From contig JAJDBZ010000381.1 in the NCBI GenBank assembly GCA_029261095.1, positions 1-35,931 on the forward strand: a stretch of 35,931 bases of DNA, written 5' to 3'. How positions within the stretch are numbered: the first letter of the stretch is position 1; each line of letters opens with the position of its first letter. The notes under the pieces are model-generated. The model ran no database searches. It was not told where the DNA came from and saw nothing but the letters and a program-made list of their open reading frames with translations. Source of the stretch: Candidatus Omnitrophota bacterium (GTDB lineage: Bacteria > Hinthialibacterota > Hinthialibacteria > OLB16). This document shows positions 7,336-15,533 of the stretch, one piece after another. The position numbers and the translations under genes were made by a program.

Positions 7336-9174
7336 TTAGACAACCGGTTCTTTCTCGGTATCGCCCGACCAGATCCGTGAGAGGTCGCATCCCCCATAGA
7401 CCGGAAGAGAGGCCCATTGTGAGGCGGATGCCCCGGAGTCTTCAAGCCCATGGTTCAATACCTGAAACGCGCGGCTCCCATCGCGGTAGATGGTGATCCC
7501 TTTGCAACCGAGACGATGGGAGAGGAGGTAGGCATCGGCGACATCTTCCAGCTTCGCCTCGTGATGGAAGTTGATGGTTTTCGACACCGCGTTATCGGTG
7601 TGTTTCTGGAAGGCCGCCTGCATTCGGACATGCTGTTCGGGGGATAGGTCGCGCGTCGTAACAAACAGATCGGCCACCTTCTCCGGGATCCCCTCAATCT
7701 CATGCAGCGCTTCTCCCGCAGCCACCCGACTGAGGAGTTTTTCGGAATAAAAACCCTCCTCTAATGCTCGGGATTTGAAGATGGGGTGCACCTCCACAAG
7801 ACGGTCGTTGTCCATCACATTCCGCCAGTAACAGATCCCAAAAAGAGGTTCGATCCCGCTCGAACAACCCGCGATGATGCTGATCGTCCCGGTCGGAGCG
7901 ACTGTGGTGGTGGTGGCGTTGCGCAGAGGCGGATATCCTTGACCCGGCCAGATGCTCTTCTCGAAATCAACGAACGGCCCTCGTTCGATGGCCAAGTCGG
8001 CGCTCGCTTTCTTGCTTTCGTCCTGAATGAATTTCATGAGACGATCGCCTTCTTCAAAGGAGGCGGCGGAACCATAAGGAATTTCGCGGAGGATGAGATA
8101 ATCGGCGAAACCCATGATCCCCAACCCGATCTTTCGGTTGCGTTCGGTGATCTCTTGAATTTGAGCCAGAGGGTAATTGTTTAATGCAATCACATTATCC
8201 AAGAAACGCACAGCTTGGTGAACGCGGACCTTGAGACGGTCCCAATCGACCTCCCGCGTCTGGGGGTGGACAAATTTCGAAACATTGAGCGACCCGAGAT
8301 TACAGGACTCGTAGGGCAGCAAGGGCTGCTCGCCGCAAGGGTTCGTGCTCTCGTATTCGCCCACATCCGGAGTCGGATTGTCCGCGTTGAGTCGGTCGAG
8401 AAAGACGACACCTGGATCGCCATTCTTCCAGGCCCCTTTGACGATTCGCCAGAAAACTTCGCGCGCGGGAAGCGAGTCGACCTTCTGACCGTTGCGGGGC
8501 GAGATCAGATCGTACTGACCCCCCTCTTCGACTGCTTTAAAAAAGTCTTCGGTCAGAGCGACCGAAATATTAAAGTTGTTGAGAGTGTCACCCGATTCCT
8601 TGCATTCGATGAATTCCAAAATATCGGGATGGTCCACACGTAGAATACCCATGTTGGCCCCACGCCGCGTCCCTCCCTGTTTGATGGTGTCGGTGGCCGC
8701 GTCAAAAACCGACATGAAGGAGATCGGACCGCTCGACACCCCTTGAGTCGATTGAACCACAGATTCCTTCGGTCTTAGCCTCGAAAAAGAAAACCCGGTA
8801 CCACCCCCCGATTTATGAATGAGCGCCGCGTGCTTAACCGATTCGAAAATCCCTTCGAGCGAATCCTCCACGGGGAGGACAAAGCAGGCGGCGAGCTGAC
8901 CAAGTTCTCTTCCCGCGTTCATCAGTGTGGGCGAGTTGGGAAGGAACTCGAGACGGGTCATCATTTCGTAGTAGGTTTCCGCCCACTCCTCCTGGTTTTG
9001 TCCGGTTTCTAGAACCCCCTCGCCAGTCGCCATGAAGGTCGCCACCCGATGAAACATCTCCTCCGGTTTCTCCAACAAATGTCCCCGTTCATCGCGCTTG
9101 AGATAGCGACGTTCGAGAACCCGTTTGGAGTTCTCAGTGAGGGTGAGGAAAGGATTTTCAGGTAGGGTTGGCAT
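7336..9174 (-). CDS. nrdJ: Adenosylcobalamin-dependent (class II) ribonucleotide reductase, short C-terminus
   Basis: This enzyme reduces ribonucleotides to deoxyribonucleotides with a thiyl radical generated from adenosylcobalamin. Seen in the 612 residues: PNSPTLMNAG (79-88), first redox cysteine C97 in ACFVLPVEDS, the HKSGGGTGF turn (120-128), KQGGTRRGANMG, the active-site NPCGEQ with C280 and E282, and second redox cysteine C291 in SCNLGSLN. The C-terminal ATTTTVAPTGTIS and GCKGITIYRDGSR blocks are also present. The protein ends ~50 residues after that block without the C-terminal cysteine pair that normally re-reduces the active site; only one cysteine (YGGC) is left. ispF follows without a gap, so no frameshifted tail is hidden there. 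The ATG has AAGGA five bases upstream. It is the first gene of a replication-linked operon. Confidence 0.95.
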   Translation of the reverse strand: MPTLPENPFLTLTENSKRVLERRYLKRDERGHLLEKPEEMFHRVATFMATGEGVLETGQNQEEWAETYYEMMTRLEFLPNSPTLMNAGRELGQLAACFVLPVEDSLEGIFESVKHAALIHKSGGGTGFSFSRLRPKESVVQSTQGVSSGPISFMSVFDAATDTIKQGGTRRGANMGILRVDHPDILEFIECKESGDTLNNFNISVALTEDFFKAVEEGGQYDLISPRNGQKVDSLPAREVFWRIVKGAWKNGDPGVVFLDRLNADNPTPDVGEYESTNPCGEQPLLPYESCNLGSLNVSKFVHPQTREVDWDRLKVRVHQAVRFLDNVIALNNYPLAQIQEITERNRKIGLGIMGFADYLILREIPYGSAASFEEGDRLMKFIQDESKKASADLAIERGPFVDFEKSIWPGQGYPPLRNATTTTVAPTGTISIIAGCSSGIEPLFGICYWRNVMDNDRLVEVHPIFKSRALEEGFYSEKLLSRVAAGEALHEIEGIPEKVADLFVTTRDLSPEQHVRMQAAFQKHTDNAVSKTINFHHEAKLEDVADAYLLSHRLGCKGITIYRDGSRAFQVLNHGLEDSGASASQWASLPVYGGCDLSRIWSGDTEKEPVV

Positions 9175-9215
9175 TCTAATCCTTGATCGACTTCTTCCAA
9201 AGATTTTATTTGGTT

Positions 9216-9244
9216 AGTATGGTGGCCTCAGGGTCTGATAACAA
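9216..9244 (-). promoter_or_regulatory. Candidate promoter of the nrdJ operon
   Basis: On the minus strand TTGTTA (9244-9239), 17 bp and CATACT (9221-9216) form a plausible sigma70 promoter about 41 bp upstream of the nrdJ ATG. The intervening 9175-9337 region between the divergent genes otherwise shows no clear cobalamin riboswitch. On the plus strand TAGTAT (9215-9220) and TATATT (9270-9275) are unsupported -10 candidates for the CopD-like operon. Confidence 0.35.
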
Positions 9245-9337
9245 AGGAAACGAATCTCATGATTCCTCCTATATTTTGATCCAATGGGCCGGTGGTGTCA
9301 ATATGTGCACTATCGCCTGTATGAAAGGGGCCAAACT

Positions 9338-9787
9338 ATGGAAAAAATCGGTTGGTTGTTTCATGGGTTTCATCTGCTGGCGGTGGTCATCGCGGTGGGG
9401 GGAACGTTTTGTTTGAGGTTCGTGGTCTGTCCGAGATTGGGCGAGGGAGAATCGGCTGCGGAGACTCGGAACGCCATCCTCAAGAAGTGGCGGCCCATTG
9501 TCTGGGCAATGATTATCCTCATCACCATCACCGGCCTCGCCAATGTCCACGCCGCTTTTAATCGGGTCGGCACCGATTTCATTTATTGGTGTGTCTTCCT
9601 GGTCAAATTCTTCGCGGCGATGCTCCTTTTCGGGATCGCGCTGATGCTCACGCTGCCCATCGAGGGTCTGGCCAAGGTGCGCGAGAACCGTGACCGATGG
9701 ATGCGCCACATCATCGAGATCGGAACAGTCATTCTCTTCCTCTCCGCCTATCTTCGGTACTTTCGTGTCGAGGACATCGCGGGATGA
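9338..9787 (+). CDS. CopD-like four-helix integral membrane protein
   Basis: I chose the ATG at 9338, preceded by AAAGGGG at a suitable distance; a longer in-frame start at 9284 adds 18 polar residues that do not look natural. The 149-residue protein has four predicted membrane helices (~6-30, 54-72, 80-104, 124-142). The first contains HGFHLLAVVIAVGG and is followed by FVVCPRL. This small-bundle pattern with a His in helix 1 resembles the CopD/DUF membrane superfamily, often linked to copper or haem handling. No partner copper gene is nearby, so the substrate is unknown. It overlaps the next gene by ATGA. Confidence 0.75.
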   Translation: MEKIGWLFHGFHLLAVVIAVGGTFCLRFVVCPRLGEGESAAETRNAILKKWRPIVWAMIILITITGLANVHAAFNRVGTDFIYWCVFLVKFFAAMLLFGIALMLTLPIEGLAKVRENRDRWMRHIIEIGTVILFLSAYLRYFRVEDIAG

Positions 9788-10197
9788 AGCGAACGGTTTC
9801 GCTTCCCCACAAGAGGGCAGAGGTTTATCATGCATTCATGGACCCGATTCTTCTTTCGGGTTGGTTGAATGTCCCGTATGTCAGCACCGGGCATGGGGAA
9901 CTGCACCTTTTTGAAATCGAGGATTGGAACAAAAATCATCCCTGGAAGATCCGATGTTTTATCCTGGACAGCATTCGGGATGAGAGTTTTCGCATCGAAA
10001 AGGATGAGATCGGCGATCATCATAAACCGGGTCTCGATCTTCGGTTAGTGGATTCCGAACAGGGGTGCGAACTTAGTCTGGAGTGGGAGGATTCCTACTT
10101 CGACCGACTCGCGAAAGAACTGCTCGACCCTCGCGGACACCTACGATTGGGCCACCTGATCGCGGTCGAGACAACCGATGCTTCGGAAACCCCCTGA
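9784..10197 (+). CDS. SRPBCC / AHSA1-like domain protein
   Basis: The 137-residue protein begins at the ATG inside the ATGA overlap with the preceding gene. The opening MKRTVSLPHKRAEVYHAFMD followed by ILLSGWL is typical of AHSA1/START-type (SRPBCC) helix-grip domains (V-x-x-AF-D-x-x-x-x-x-W). The remaining strands and the C-terminal helix around SYFDRLAKELLDPRGHLRLG fit that single-domain fold. Members bind hydrophobic ligands or act as chaperone-like modules; no ligand can be deduced here. Its stop codon overlaps the next start as TGATG, so CopD-like, SRPBCC and the large membrane protein form one transcript. Confidence 0.7.
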   Translation: MKRTVSLPHKRAEVYHAFMDPILLSGWLNVPYVSTGHGELHLFEIEDWNKNHPWKIRCFILDSIRDESFRIEKDEIGDHHKPGLDLRLVDSEQGCELSLEWEDSYFDRLAKELLDPRGHLRLGHLIAVETTDASETP

Positions 10198-12803
10198 TGA
10201 GCCTCAACCCCTACGCGAAAACAGTCTCCGATAGAAAACGGAGAACAGGGTTTGTTGTCTTTTCCATCCTCTACTGGGCTCTCTTCTTTCTCTTCGCCGA
10301 AACCACGATTGTCGGAGATGGCATCCACTACCACACCTTCTTCCCTGCCCTTCTCTCCGACCGCAACCTGAACCTGGCCGATGAGTTTGTCGCCTATCCC
10401 CAGGGTTCCCCCTTCGCCATCGGGTTCAAACTTCTTCCCACGGGTTATGCCGCGAACCCCTACCCCTTCGGGTCCAGTCTCCTTCAACTCCCGTTCCTCA
10501 TCGGCGCCTGGGTTTACGATCGAACGGTCGGTCTCGCCTCGGAGATAGGAATCCATGATTTTCTTTCCGCGCCCTATCTGGTCGCCCAGATCCTGTCGAC
10601 TTGGTTCTATTGCTGGATCGGATGCTTCTGCCTTTGGCGCATTCTCGAAAAACTATTTCGGACCGATGATTCATTCTTGATCGTCCTTTCGATGGTGACC
10701 GCCACACCACTCTTGAACTACCTGATACACGATCCCGCTTATTCCCATGCCTATAGTTTTTTCGCGGTCAGCTTTTTCTATTTCCTGTGGTTCTGTGTTT
10801 CGAGAAAAGATTCCTTCGCTTCCGGTCTACTGATCGGCGCGGCGGGTGGGTTGGTCTTCCTCGTGCGATGGCAGGATGTTCTCTTCCTCTTTCCGGCGGC
10901 AGTTTATTCGATCGGAATGGGCCTACGGGGTGTGGAAACCGAAGGAGAGTCGACGCGTCTCCGGCAACGCTTCGCTTTCGTCGCGGGGGGCCTCATCGGT
11001 TTCCTCGCTTGGATCTCTCCCCAACTCATCTACTGGAACATCCTTTATGGGTCACCGGTCCTTGTCCCGCTGGGGGAAAAGATCTATAGCGAGGGGTACT
11101 ATTTTCAAGAATCCCTCTTCTCCAAAAAGAACGGTCTTTTCAAGTGGCACCCGCTGACCCTGGCGGCCACTATCGGACTCATTTGGATGGCTTACAAAAA
11201 ACGGTGGCTCTGGTGGATTTTGCCCGCGATGATCCTCCAGTTTCTTTTCATCGGATCGCTCGCCGATTGGACCGGGTCCTATGCCTTCGGACAGAGACGC
11301 TGGGTGAGCGGTCTCCCCTTTTGGGCGATGGGTCTCGCGGCGCTCTTTTCAATCCGGTGGAAACCCTGGCGGTGGTTGTTGCGCGCCGGAATCCTCTACC
11401 TCATCGTGTGGAACTTTCTAGTCTTTCAAGTCTGGCATGGCGGGTTCTTCGAGGGGGGGCGTCACAGCACCAGCAAAGTCTTTTGGATGCTTCAGAACAC
11501 ACCAGAGTTTATTTTCGGAGACCTCTTTCAGCTCGCTTTCTTCCCCAACCTGATGGAAGAGGGTTCCCCCCGACGCCTCTCTCTCTTCCTGCTCGCTTTC
11601 CTCCTGACACTCCTCACCGCTTCGGCGGCGATCGTTTTCTTGAACCGACCCCTTGGCAGGAGAGCGGTCATGGCCCTGGCGCTTCCGATGACGGTCATCC
11701 CCCTTGTGCTGGGTGGAAGTTTTGTCCTGGCGGATCGAACGAGCGCGGTTTCACTTCAAGCCGATCTCATGGCGACTCTGTCCACCCCCGGGCAATCCCT
11801 TCCCCTGATCCCAGTGAAAAAGGGGAAGGCCGAGATTTACGCTGGTGTGAAAAGTTCGTTGATACTCGGACCGAAGCGGAAAACCTCTCTCCGAATTCAA
11901 AACCCACAAGTGGTCTCCGAGTTGAATCTGATTGGGTACCTCTCTTCAGCGGCGCCCGAAATCGAAAAGGGACAGGAGTGCCTGCGAATGGTGATCTCCG
12001 GGTTGGAAGGGAAGGAATCGAAAACGGTCCATGTGGGGGAGGAATTCGATTTTCCCTCCCCCGAGTTCGGAAGGATTCGCGAAGCGAGTGGCGCCCTCGA
12101 CCCTCAGACAGTGGAACTGGATGAGGGGGGAACCGTTTATTTTTCCTATGGTGTCGAGTTTCCCTTTTCCTCGCAGGTCGTGCGGGCGGTTACCCTCGAA
12201 AACCTCCTCCCCATGGGAGAGATCGGAATTGAGGCGGTTTCCTTAATCCCGATGAAATTTGAACGGGATGAAATAAGCGCGGTATCACCTGAAAGTCTTG
12301 TCGGTGGTCCCGCCGAGTTGAATCTGAATCCCGTTTACAACGATTCCATCGCTGACCTCGCGCCTCCATTGGGATTCATCCCGGGTGCCACTCTGGAATG
12401 GCGAGGGATTCCCTTTTCAATTTCGGATTCGACCGGATCAGCCTGCCTAAACACAGGAATCGAGCCCCTCCCCCTGAGTTTCTCGACCCCTGTGCGGCCC
12501 GTGGAATGCCAGGCGATTCAATTCTTGCTGACCGAGGAGGGAGCTTCCCCCGGGGATGAGGGACCGATCGCCACTCTACGACTTCATTTTTCGGATGGTG
12601 GGTCGGCTGGCGAGACGGTTTACACCTCCGATCTAAAGGGTGACTATTGGTCGGTTTCAACCAGTGAGGGTGGCCGGCCCGGGTTGTATGTGAAAACGGT
12701 TTTGGTCCCCAGCATGAGCGGCCCGCTCATCGGCTTGGAAATTGAACGCGATCACCAAATCGAACGGGCCTTGGTGATTCTTGCCGCGACAGCGGTCCCT
12801 TGA
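10197..12803 (+). CDS. Large polytopic membrane protein, GT-C glycosyltransferase-like, with C-terminal soluble domain
   Basis: The start at 10197 (TGATG junction) gives 868 residues; a longer in-frame extension would overlap the SRPBCC gene. About ten or more membrane helices lie between residues ~18 and ~512. The first loop carries VGDG (~39-42) and downstream LLSDRNLNLADEF, a pattern seen in GT-C type lipid-linked sugar transferases, where an acidic residue in the first loop is catalytic. The last ~350 residues are soluble, strand-rich and probably extracytoplasmic. Function is inferred from topology only: a transferase of lipid-linked sugar to an envelope glycan or protein is most likely, but a non-enzymatic membrane protein is not excluded. 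It has no close sequence similarity that I can see to the GT39-like gene at 15995. Confidence 0.7.
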   Translation: MSLNPYAKTVSDRKRRTGFVVFSILYWALFFLFAETTIVGDGIHYHTFFPALLSDRNLNLADEFVAYPQGSPFAIGFKLLPTGYAANPYPFGSSLLQLPFLIGAWVYDRTVGLASEIGIHDFLSAPYLVAQILSTWFYCWIGCFCLWRILEKLFRTDDSFLIVLSMVTATPLLNYLIHDPAYSHAYSFFAVSFFYFLWFCVSRKDSFASGLLIGAAGGLVFLVRWQDVLFLFPAAVYSIGMGLRGVETEGESTRLRQRFAFVAGGLIGFLAWISPQLIYWNILYGSPVLVPLGEKIYSEGYYFQESLFSKKNGLFKWHPLTLAATIGLIWMAYKKRWLWWILPAMILQFLFIGSLADWTGSYAFGQRRWVSGLPFWAMGLAALFSIRWKPWRWLLRAGILYLIVWNFLVFQVWHGGFFEGGRHSTSKVFWMLQNTPEFIFGDLFQLAFFPNLMEEGSPRRLSLFLLAFLLTLLTASAAIVFLNRPLGRRAVMALALPMTVIPLVLGGSFVLADRTSAVSLQADLMATLSTPGQSLPLIPVKKGKAEIYAGVKSSLILGPKRKTSLRIQNPQVVSELNLIGYLSSAAPEIEKGQECLRMVISGLEGKESKTVHVGEEFDFPSPEFGRIREASGALDPQTVELDEGGTVYFSYGVEFPFSSQVVRAVTLENLLPMGEIGIEAVSLIPMKFERDEISAVSPESLVGGPAELNLNPVYNDSIADLAPPLGFIPGATLEWRGIPFSISDSTGSACLNTGIEPLPLSFSTPVRPVECQAIQFLLTEEGASPGDEGPIATLRLHFSDGGSAGETVYTSDLKGDYWSVSTSEGGRPGLYVKTVLVPSMSGPLIGLEIERDHQIERALVILAATAVP

Positions 12804-12830
12804 TATGCGGTCTTTTGAAAGGACAGAACA

Positions 12831-13484
12831 ATGACCGATTCCATGACTCTCAAAGAAAGAATTGGCGATCTCGGTGTGGTTTCGATCCTGGTGATCGATG
12901 ATGTGGATGAAGCTCTCCGTGTAGGAGAAGCGCTCATGAAGGGGGGGCTCCCCTCCATGGAGATCACCTTCCGAACCGAAGCCGCTTTTGAGGGCATTCG
13001 TGCTCTGGTCAAAAACTTTCCCGAGGCCTTGGTCGGGGCCGGGACAATCCTCACCGATGACAATCTCTTACTCGCTCAGGATGCCGGTGCGCAGTTTGTG
13101 GTCACCCCAGGACTCAGCCCGCTTGTGGTCGAAAGAGCCATCGAAATTGGAATGCCGATGTATCCCGGTGTGATGACCCCCGGTGATGTAGAGAGGGGTC
13201 TTGGTTACGGATTGGACATTTTGAAGTTTTTCCCCGCCGGTGAGGCTGGGGGGGTTGGCATGATGAAGGCTCTTTCCGGCCCCTATGCCCACACCGGAGT
13301 CCAATTCATCCCCACCGGCGGAGTCAATTCGAACAACCTTTCCGATTATCTCTCACTCCCGATTGTCCTGGCCTGTGGCGGCACCTGGATCGCGAGCAAA
13401 GACCGTATCAAGAACGGGGATTGGGATGGCATCGAAGCGACCGCAAAAGAAACGGTGGAGATTGTCAAAACGGCGCGGGGTTAG
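12831..13484 (+). CDS. eda: KDPG / 4-hydroxy-2-oxoglutarate aldolase
   Basis: This class I aldolase cleaves 2-keto-3-deoxy-6-phosphogluconate to pyruvate and glyceraldehyde 3-phosphate (Entner-Doudoroff), or related 2-keto-acids. The 217 residues match the family length. Seen are MEITFRT with catalytic E44 and R48, VGAGTIL around T72, VTPGLSP, MYPGVMTPGD, the Schiff-base lysine K132 in DILKFFPA, and IPTGGVN for phosphate binding. AAAGGA lies before the ATG. Dehydratase (Edd) is absent from the window, so a role in sugar-acid catabolism is equally possible; the substrate cannot be set from sequence. The gene lies 27 bp after the membrane protein gene and just before the repeat island. Confidence 0.92.
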   Translation: MTDSMTLKERIGDLGVVSILVIDDVDEALRVGEALMKGGLPSMEITFRTEAAFEGIRALVKNFPEALVGAGTILTDDNLLLAQDAGAQFVVTPGLSPLVVERAIEIGMPMYPGVMTPGDVERGLGYGLDILKFFPAGEAGGVGMMKALSGPYAHTGVQFIPTGGVNSNNLSDYLSLPIVLACGGTWIASKDRIKNGDWDGIEATAKETVEIVKTARG

Positions 13485-13491
13485 TGTTCTG

Positions 13492-13553
13492 TGCTGGAAC
13501 ACTGACCTCATGTTGCTGGAACGTGGCTCGTGGTGCTGGAACGTGGCTGTGCC
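13492..13553 (+). repeat. Three iterations of a ~21-bp TGCTGGAAC unit
   Basis: TGCTGGAAC occurs at 13492, 13514 and 13534, each followed by related bases; the second and third share TGCTGGAACGTGGCT. The array starts a few bases after the aldolase stop codon and runs into the left inverted repeat, whose first 13 bases are the last iteration. Confidence 0.6.
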
Positions 13554-13690
13554 TCGTTCCTTTCCCCGCATCGGATTCCCATCCGATGTGAGACAGCATG
13601 AACAATAAAATGACGGAACCGATTTCAGCCGCGACGAGTTAAAACTCGTCGCTACTCACACGAAACCCACACCTATCGGTGTGGGTTGAG
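13536..13690 (+). repeat. Left arm of a ~155-bp inverted repeat flanking the beta-helix gene
   Basis: Its reverse complement recurs at 15710-15869. Conserved blocks in the same order are CTGGAACGTGGCT, CCTCGTTCCT, TCGGATTCCCATCCGATG, CCGCGACG-GTTAAAAC-CGTCGCTA, CACACGAAACCC and CACC---GG-G--GGTTGAG. It contains three internal palindromes: 13569-13588, 13631-13652 and 13664-13687. There is no open reading frame of note. Confidence 0.75.
13664..13687 (+). terminator. 10-bp perfect stem-loop, possible aldolase terminator
   Basis: AACCCACACC (13664-13673), loop TATC, and GGTGTGGGTT (13678-13687) form a strong hairpin 180 bp after the aldolase stop. No T-run follows. Because the same hairpin type recurs at ~15388 and ~15717 in the repeat copies, it may be a repeat component rather than a dedicated terminator. 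Confidence 0.35.
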
Positions 13691-13709
13691 GATCTGATCC
13701 AAATATCAA

Positions 13710-13738
13710 TTGACGAAATGTCCACCCACTACTAGACT
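13710..13738 (+). promoter_or_regulatory. Near-consensus promoter of the beta-helix gene, leaderless
   Basis: TTGACG (13710-13715), a 17-bp spacer and TAGACT (13733-13738) form the best plus-strand promoter of the window. The ATG at 13748 begins nine bases after the -10 box, which is about where transcription would start. No ribosome-binding site precedes the ATG, so a leaderless mRNA is expected. Confidence 0.7.
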
Positions 13739-13747
13739 TTTGTAGAA

Positions 13748-15133
13748 ATGATCGTCTATCGAGTCGCCCTGCTCATCGCTATATTCTCCCTCCCGGCTGC
13801 GGCGGCAACCCACCATGTCTCGAAGGATGGTAACGGGACCGATGGACAAACCTGGAAAAGGGCCTTCCCCGCCATCGGCGAAGCGCTCGCCCTAGCCTCG
13901 GCCGGTGACGAAGTGTGGGTCGCAAGTGGGACCTATCATGAGGTGATCGAATTGCCGACCGGCGTGGCATTGTTCGGAGGGTTCCATCCACCGTCGCAGG
14001 TGACGGAGTTCGAGGACCGAGATTGGAAATCGTTTGAATCGATTATAGACGCGACAGGACTTGAAAGGTCCGCCGTCGTTATCCATGCGAGTTGTACAAT
14101 CGATGGATTTACAATCACAGGGGGGTATAGCATTGGCAGAGACGGAGGGGGCATTTCGGTCGGGACCAGGAATACCTCAGGCAGCATCGTGCGGAACAAC
14201 CTCATAACAAGGAACATCTCATTCGGAGGAGGAGGAGGAGGGATTGCTCAATTCCATGGAGCGATTTGCGACAATACGATTAGTCATAATTGGTCGGTTT
14301 TAGACGCCACGATTACCGGTACGGTGGGAAGCGGTCAGGGCGGTGGTCTCTATCGATGTGATGGAGAGATCTATCGCAATGTTATTTCCACTAATAATTT
14401 GGGCAATACCAAATACAGATCTGGTGGCGGTTTGGCTCGTTGTGATGGGGTTATTTCAAAAAATATAATAGTGTCTAACCTTGGGTGGAGCGGGGGAGGT
14501 ATAGCCGGAAGTTCAGGAAGGATAGAAAACAATCTTATAGTGGGAAATATCGCAGAGACTCCACCGAATGAACGGTTACTGAAAGGGATAACAATGGAAT
14601 TCTTGGCCAACGGAGCTGGCTTGGATCAATGTCGTGGAGAAGTGATCAACAACACGATCGTGGATAATATCTCAGAACATAAGCCAGCAGGGATCAGCAT
14701 CTCTATTGTATCGAACTGTATAGCATTCTATAACCTTGTCTCTCAGTCTGGTGAGCAATCCGATATAGGGCTCGAATCTTCGGAAAGGTACTGCTGTATC
14801 GGAGTCGATGATAGAACACTTGACGGAAGTCCCGCTGGAGTTGGCAGCATTGGTGATGAACCCAGTTTCGTCGACAGGGAGGGTGGGGACTACCGTCTTC
14901 TATCCAGTTCTCCTTGCATCGACACAGCCACCGACACTGATCTGACCACCGATATCGAGGGAAACCGAAGACCCGTGGACGTGATTGGAGTGGGTCGAGA
15001 CGGCCAGGATGCGTACGATATGGGGGCTTATGAATTTCAAATTCCGAGATCCGACCTCAATGGCGATGGTTACACCAACCACGTGGACCTCATGATCTTC
15101 CAACAAGATTGGATGAAGGTGTCGGGGTCATGA
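13748..15133 (+). CDS. Secreted right-handed parallel beta-helix protein with dockerin-like tail
   Basis: The 461-residue protein has a signal peptide (hydrophobic ~3-18, likely cut after AAA at ~20). The entry segment HHVSKDGNGTDG--W--AFP-I-EAL is standard for secreted beta-helix (pectin-lyase-fold) proteins. Residues ~110-330 form rungs with recurring DNxI/NNLI and GGG turns. The tail at 436-454 (D-L-N-G-D-G-Y, then D, then W) is one dockerin-like calcium loop and ends seven residues later, so it is a half-dockerin. The middle (14380-14800) is visibly AT-richer than neighbouring genes. It may be a surface or polysaccharide-acting protein. It lies between inverted repeats, and a second copy of its last 15 codons follows at 15419. 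Confidence 0.85.
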   Translation: MIVYRVALLIAIFSLPAAAATHHVSKDGNGTDGQTWKRAFPAIGEALALASAGDEVWVASGTYHEVIELPTGVALFGGFHPPSQVTEFEDRDWKSFESIIDATGLERSAVVIHASCTIDGFTITGGYSIGRDGGGISVGTRNTSGSIVRNNLITRNISFGGGGGGIAQFHGAICDNTISHNWSVLDATITGTVGSGQGGGLYRCDGEIYRNVISTNNLGNTKYRSGGGLARCDGVISKNIIVSNLGWSGGGIAGSSGRIENNLIVGNIAETPPNERLLKGITMEFLANGAGLDQCRGEVINNTIVDNISEHKPAGISISIVSNCIAFYNLVSQSGEQSDIGLESSERYCCIGVDDRTLDGSPAGVGSIGDEPSFVDREGGDYRLLSSSPCIDTATDTDLTTDIEGNRRPVDVIGVGRDGQDAYDMGAYEFQIPRSDLNGDGYTNHVDLMIFQQDWMKVSGS

Positions 15134-15415
15134 ACGCTCGGGGTCTTGATCGGTGCAGGAAAACGGATCATACCCAAGGAATTCAAAAAGTGTCATTTCG
15201 ACGTTAGGAGAAATCTGATGGGAGAGACACGCTGAATCGACGCCACCGGTTACAATGGGTGAGTCGACTCCTTCGATTTAATTTGAGGTTGGACAAGATC
15301 AACAACACCTATCAGATTTCTCCCTCCGGTCGAAATGACAGTGAGTGAAGCATCTGGAGGAATCGAACGTTCAACCCACAACCCGCACCCCCAGGTGCGG
15401 GTTTCGTGTGCATAG
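15084..15415 (+). repeat. Tandem duplication, unit A (includes the gene's 3' end)
   Basis: The unit starts in the final 16 codons of the beta-helix gene and continues through non-coding DNA to GGTGCGGGTTTCGTGTGCATAG. Unit B (15417-15750) repeats it at a distance of ~333 bp. The first 44 bases are identical in A and B; the rest is clearly homologous but diverged with small indels. Confidence 0.8.
15191..15340 (+). repeat. ~150-bp element with ~28-bp inverted ends, copy 1
   Basis: It begins TGTCATTTCGACG--GGAGAAATCTGAT and ends with the reverse complement-like ATCAGATTTCTCC--CGGTCGAAATGACA. The interior is non-coding with a GAGTCGACTC palindrome. No transposase is encoded, so it looks like a MITE- or REP-like non-autonomous repeat. 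Confidence 0.7.
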
Positions 15416-15418
15416 ATG

Positions 15419-15466
15419 GACCTCATGATCTTCCAACAAGATTGGATGAAGGTGTCGGGGACATGA
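15419..15466 (+). pseudogene. Orphan 3' fragment of the beta-helix/dockerin gene
   Basis: Sixteen codons including the stop encode DLMIFQQDWMKVSGT, matching the last residues of the complete gene with one change at the end (T for S). No start codon or upstream coding sequence goes with it, so it is a leftover of duplication and not expressed as a protein. Confidence 0.75.
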
Positions 15467-15533
15467 ACGCGATGCCCTTTGATTGGTGAAGGCAACCTAA
15501 TCATACCCGAGGAGTTCACAAGGTGTCATTTCG

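Noticed and set aside
9175-9337. Cobalamin riboswitch upstream of the B12-dependent reductase
   Set aside because: I could not find a B12-box-like conserved core and the space is only ~160 bp shared with a divergent gene.
10083-10196. N-terminal extension of the GT-C-like protein
   Set aside because: It would overlap the SRPBCC gene and is polar and Arg/Pro-rich; the TGATG junction at 10197 is the natural start.
11144-12124. 326-codon plus-strand frame
   Set aside because: It lies in another frame of the GT-C-like membrane protein gene; Arg/Pro/Ser-rich composition is typical of an out-of-frame shadow.
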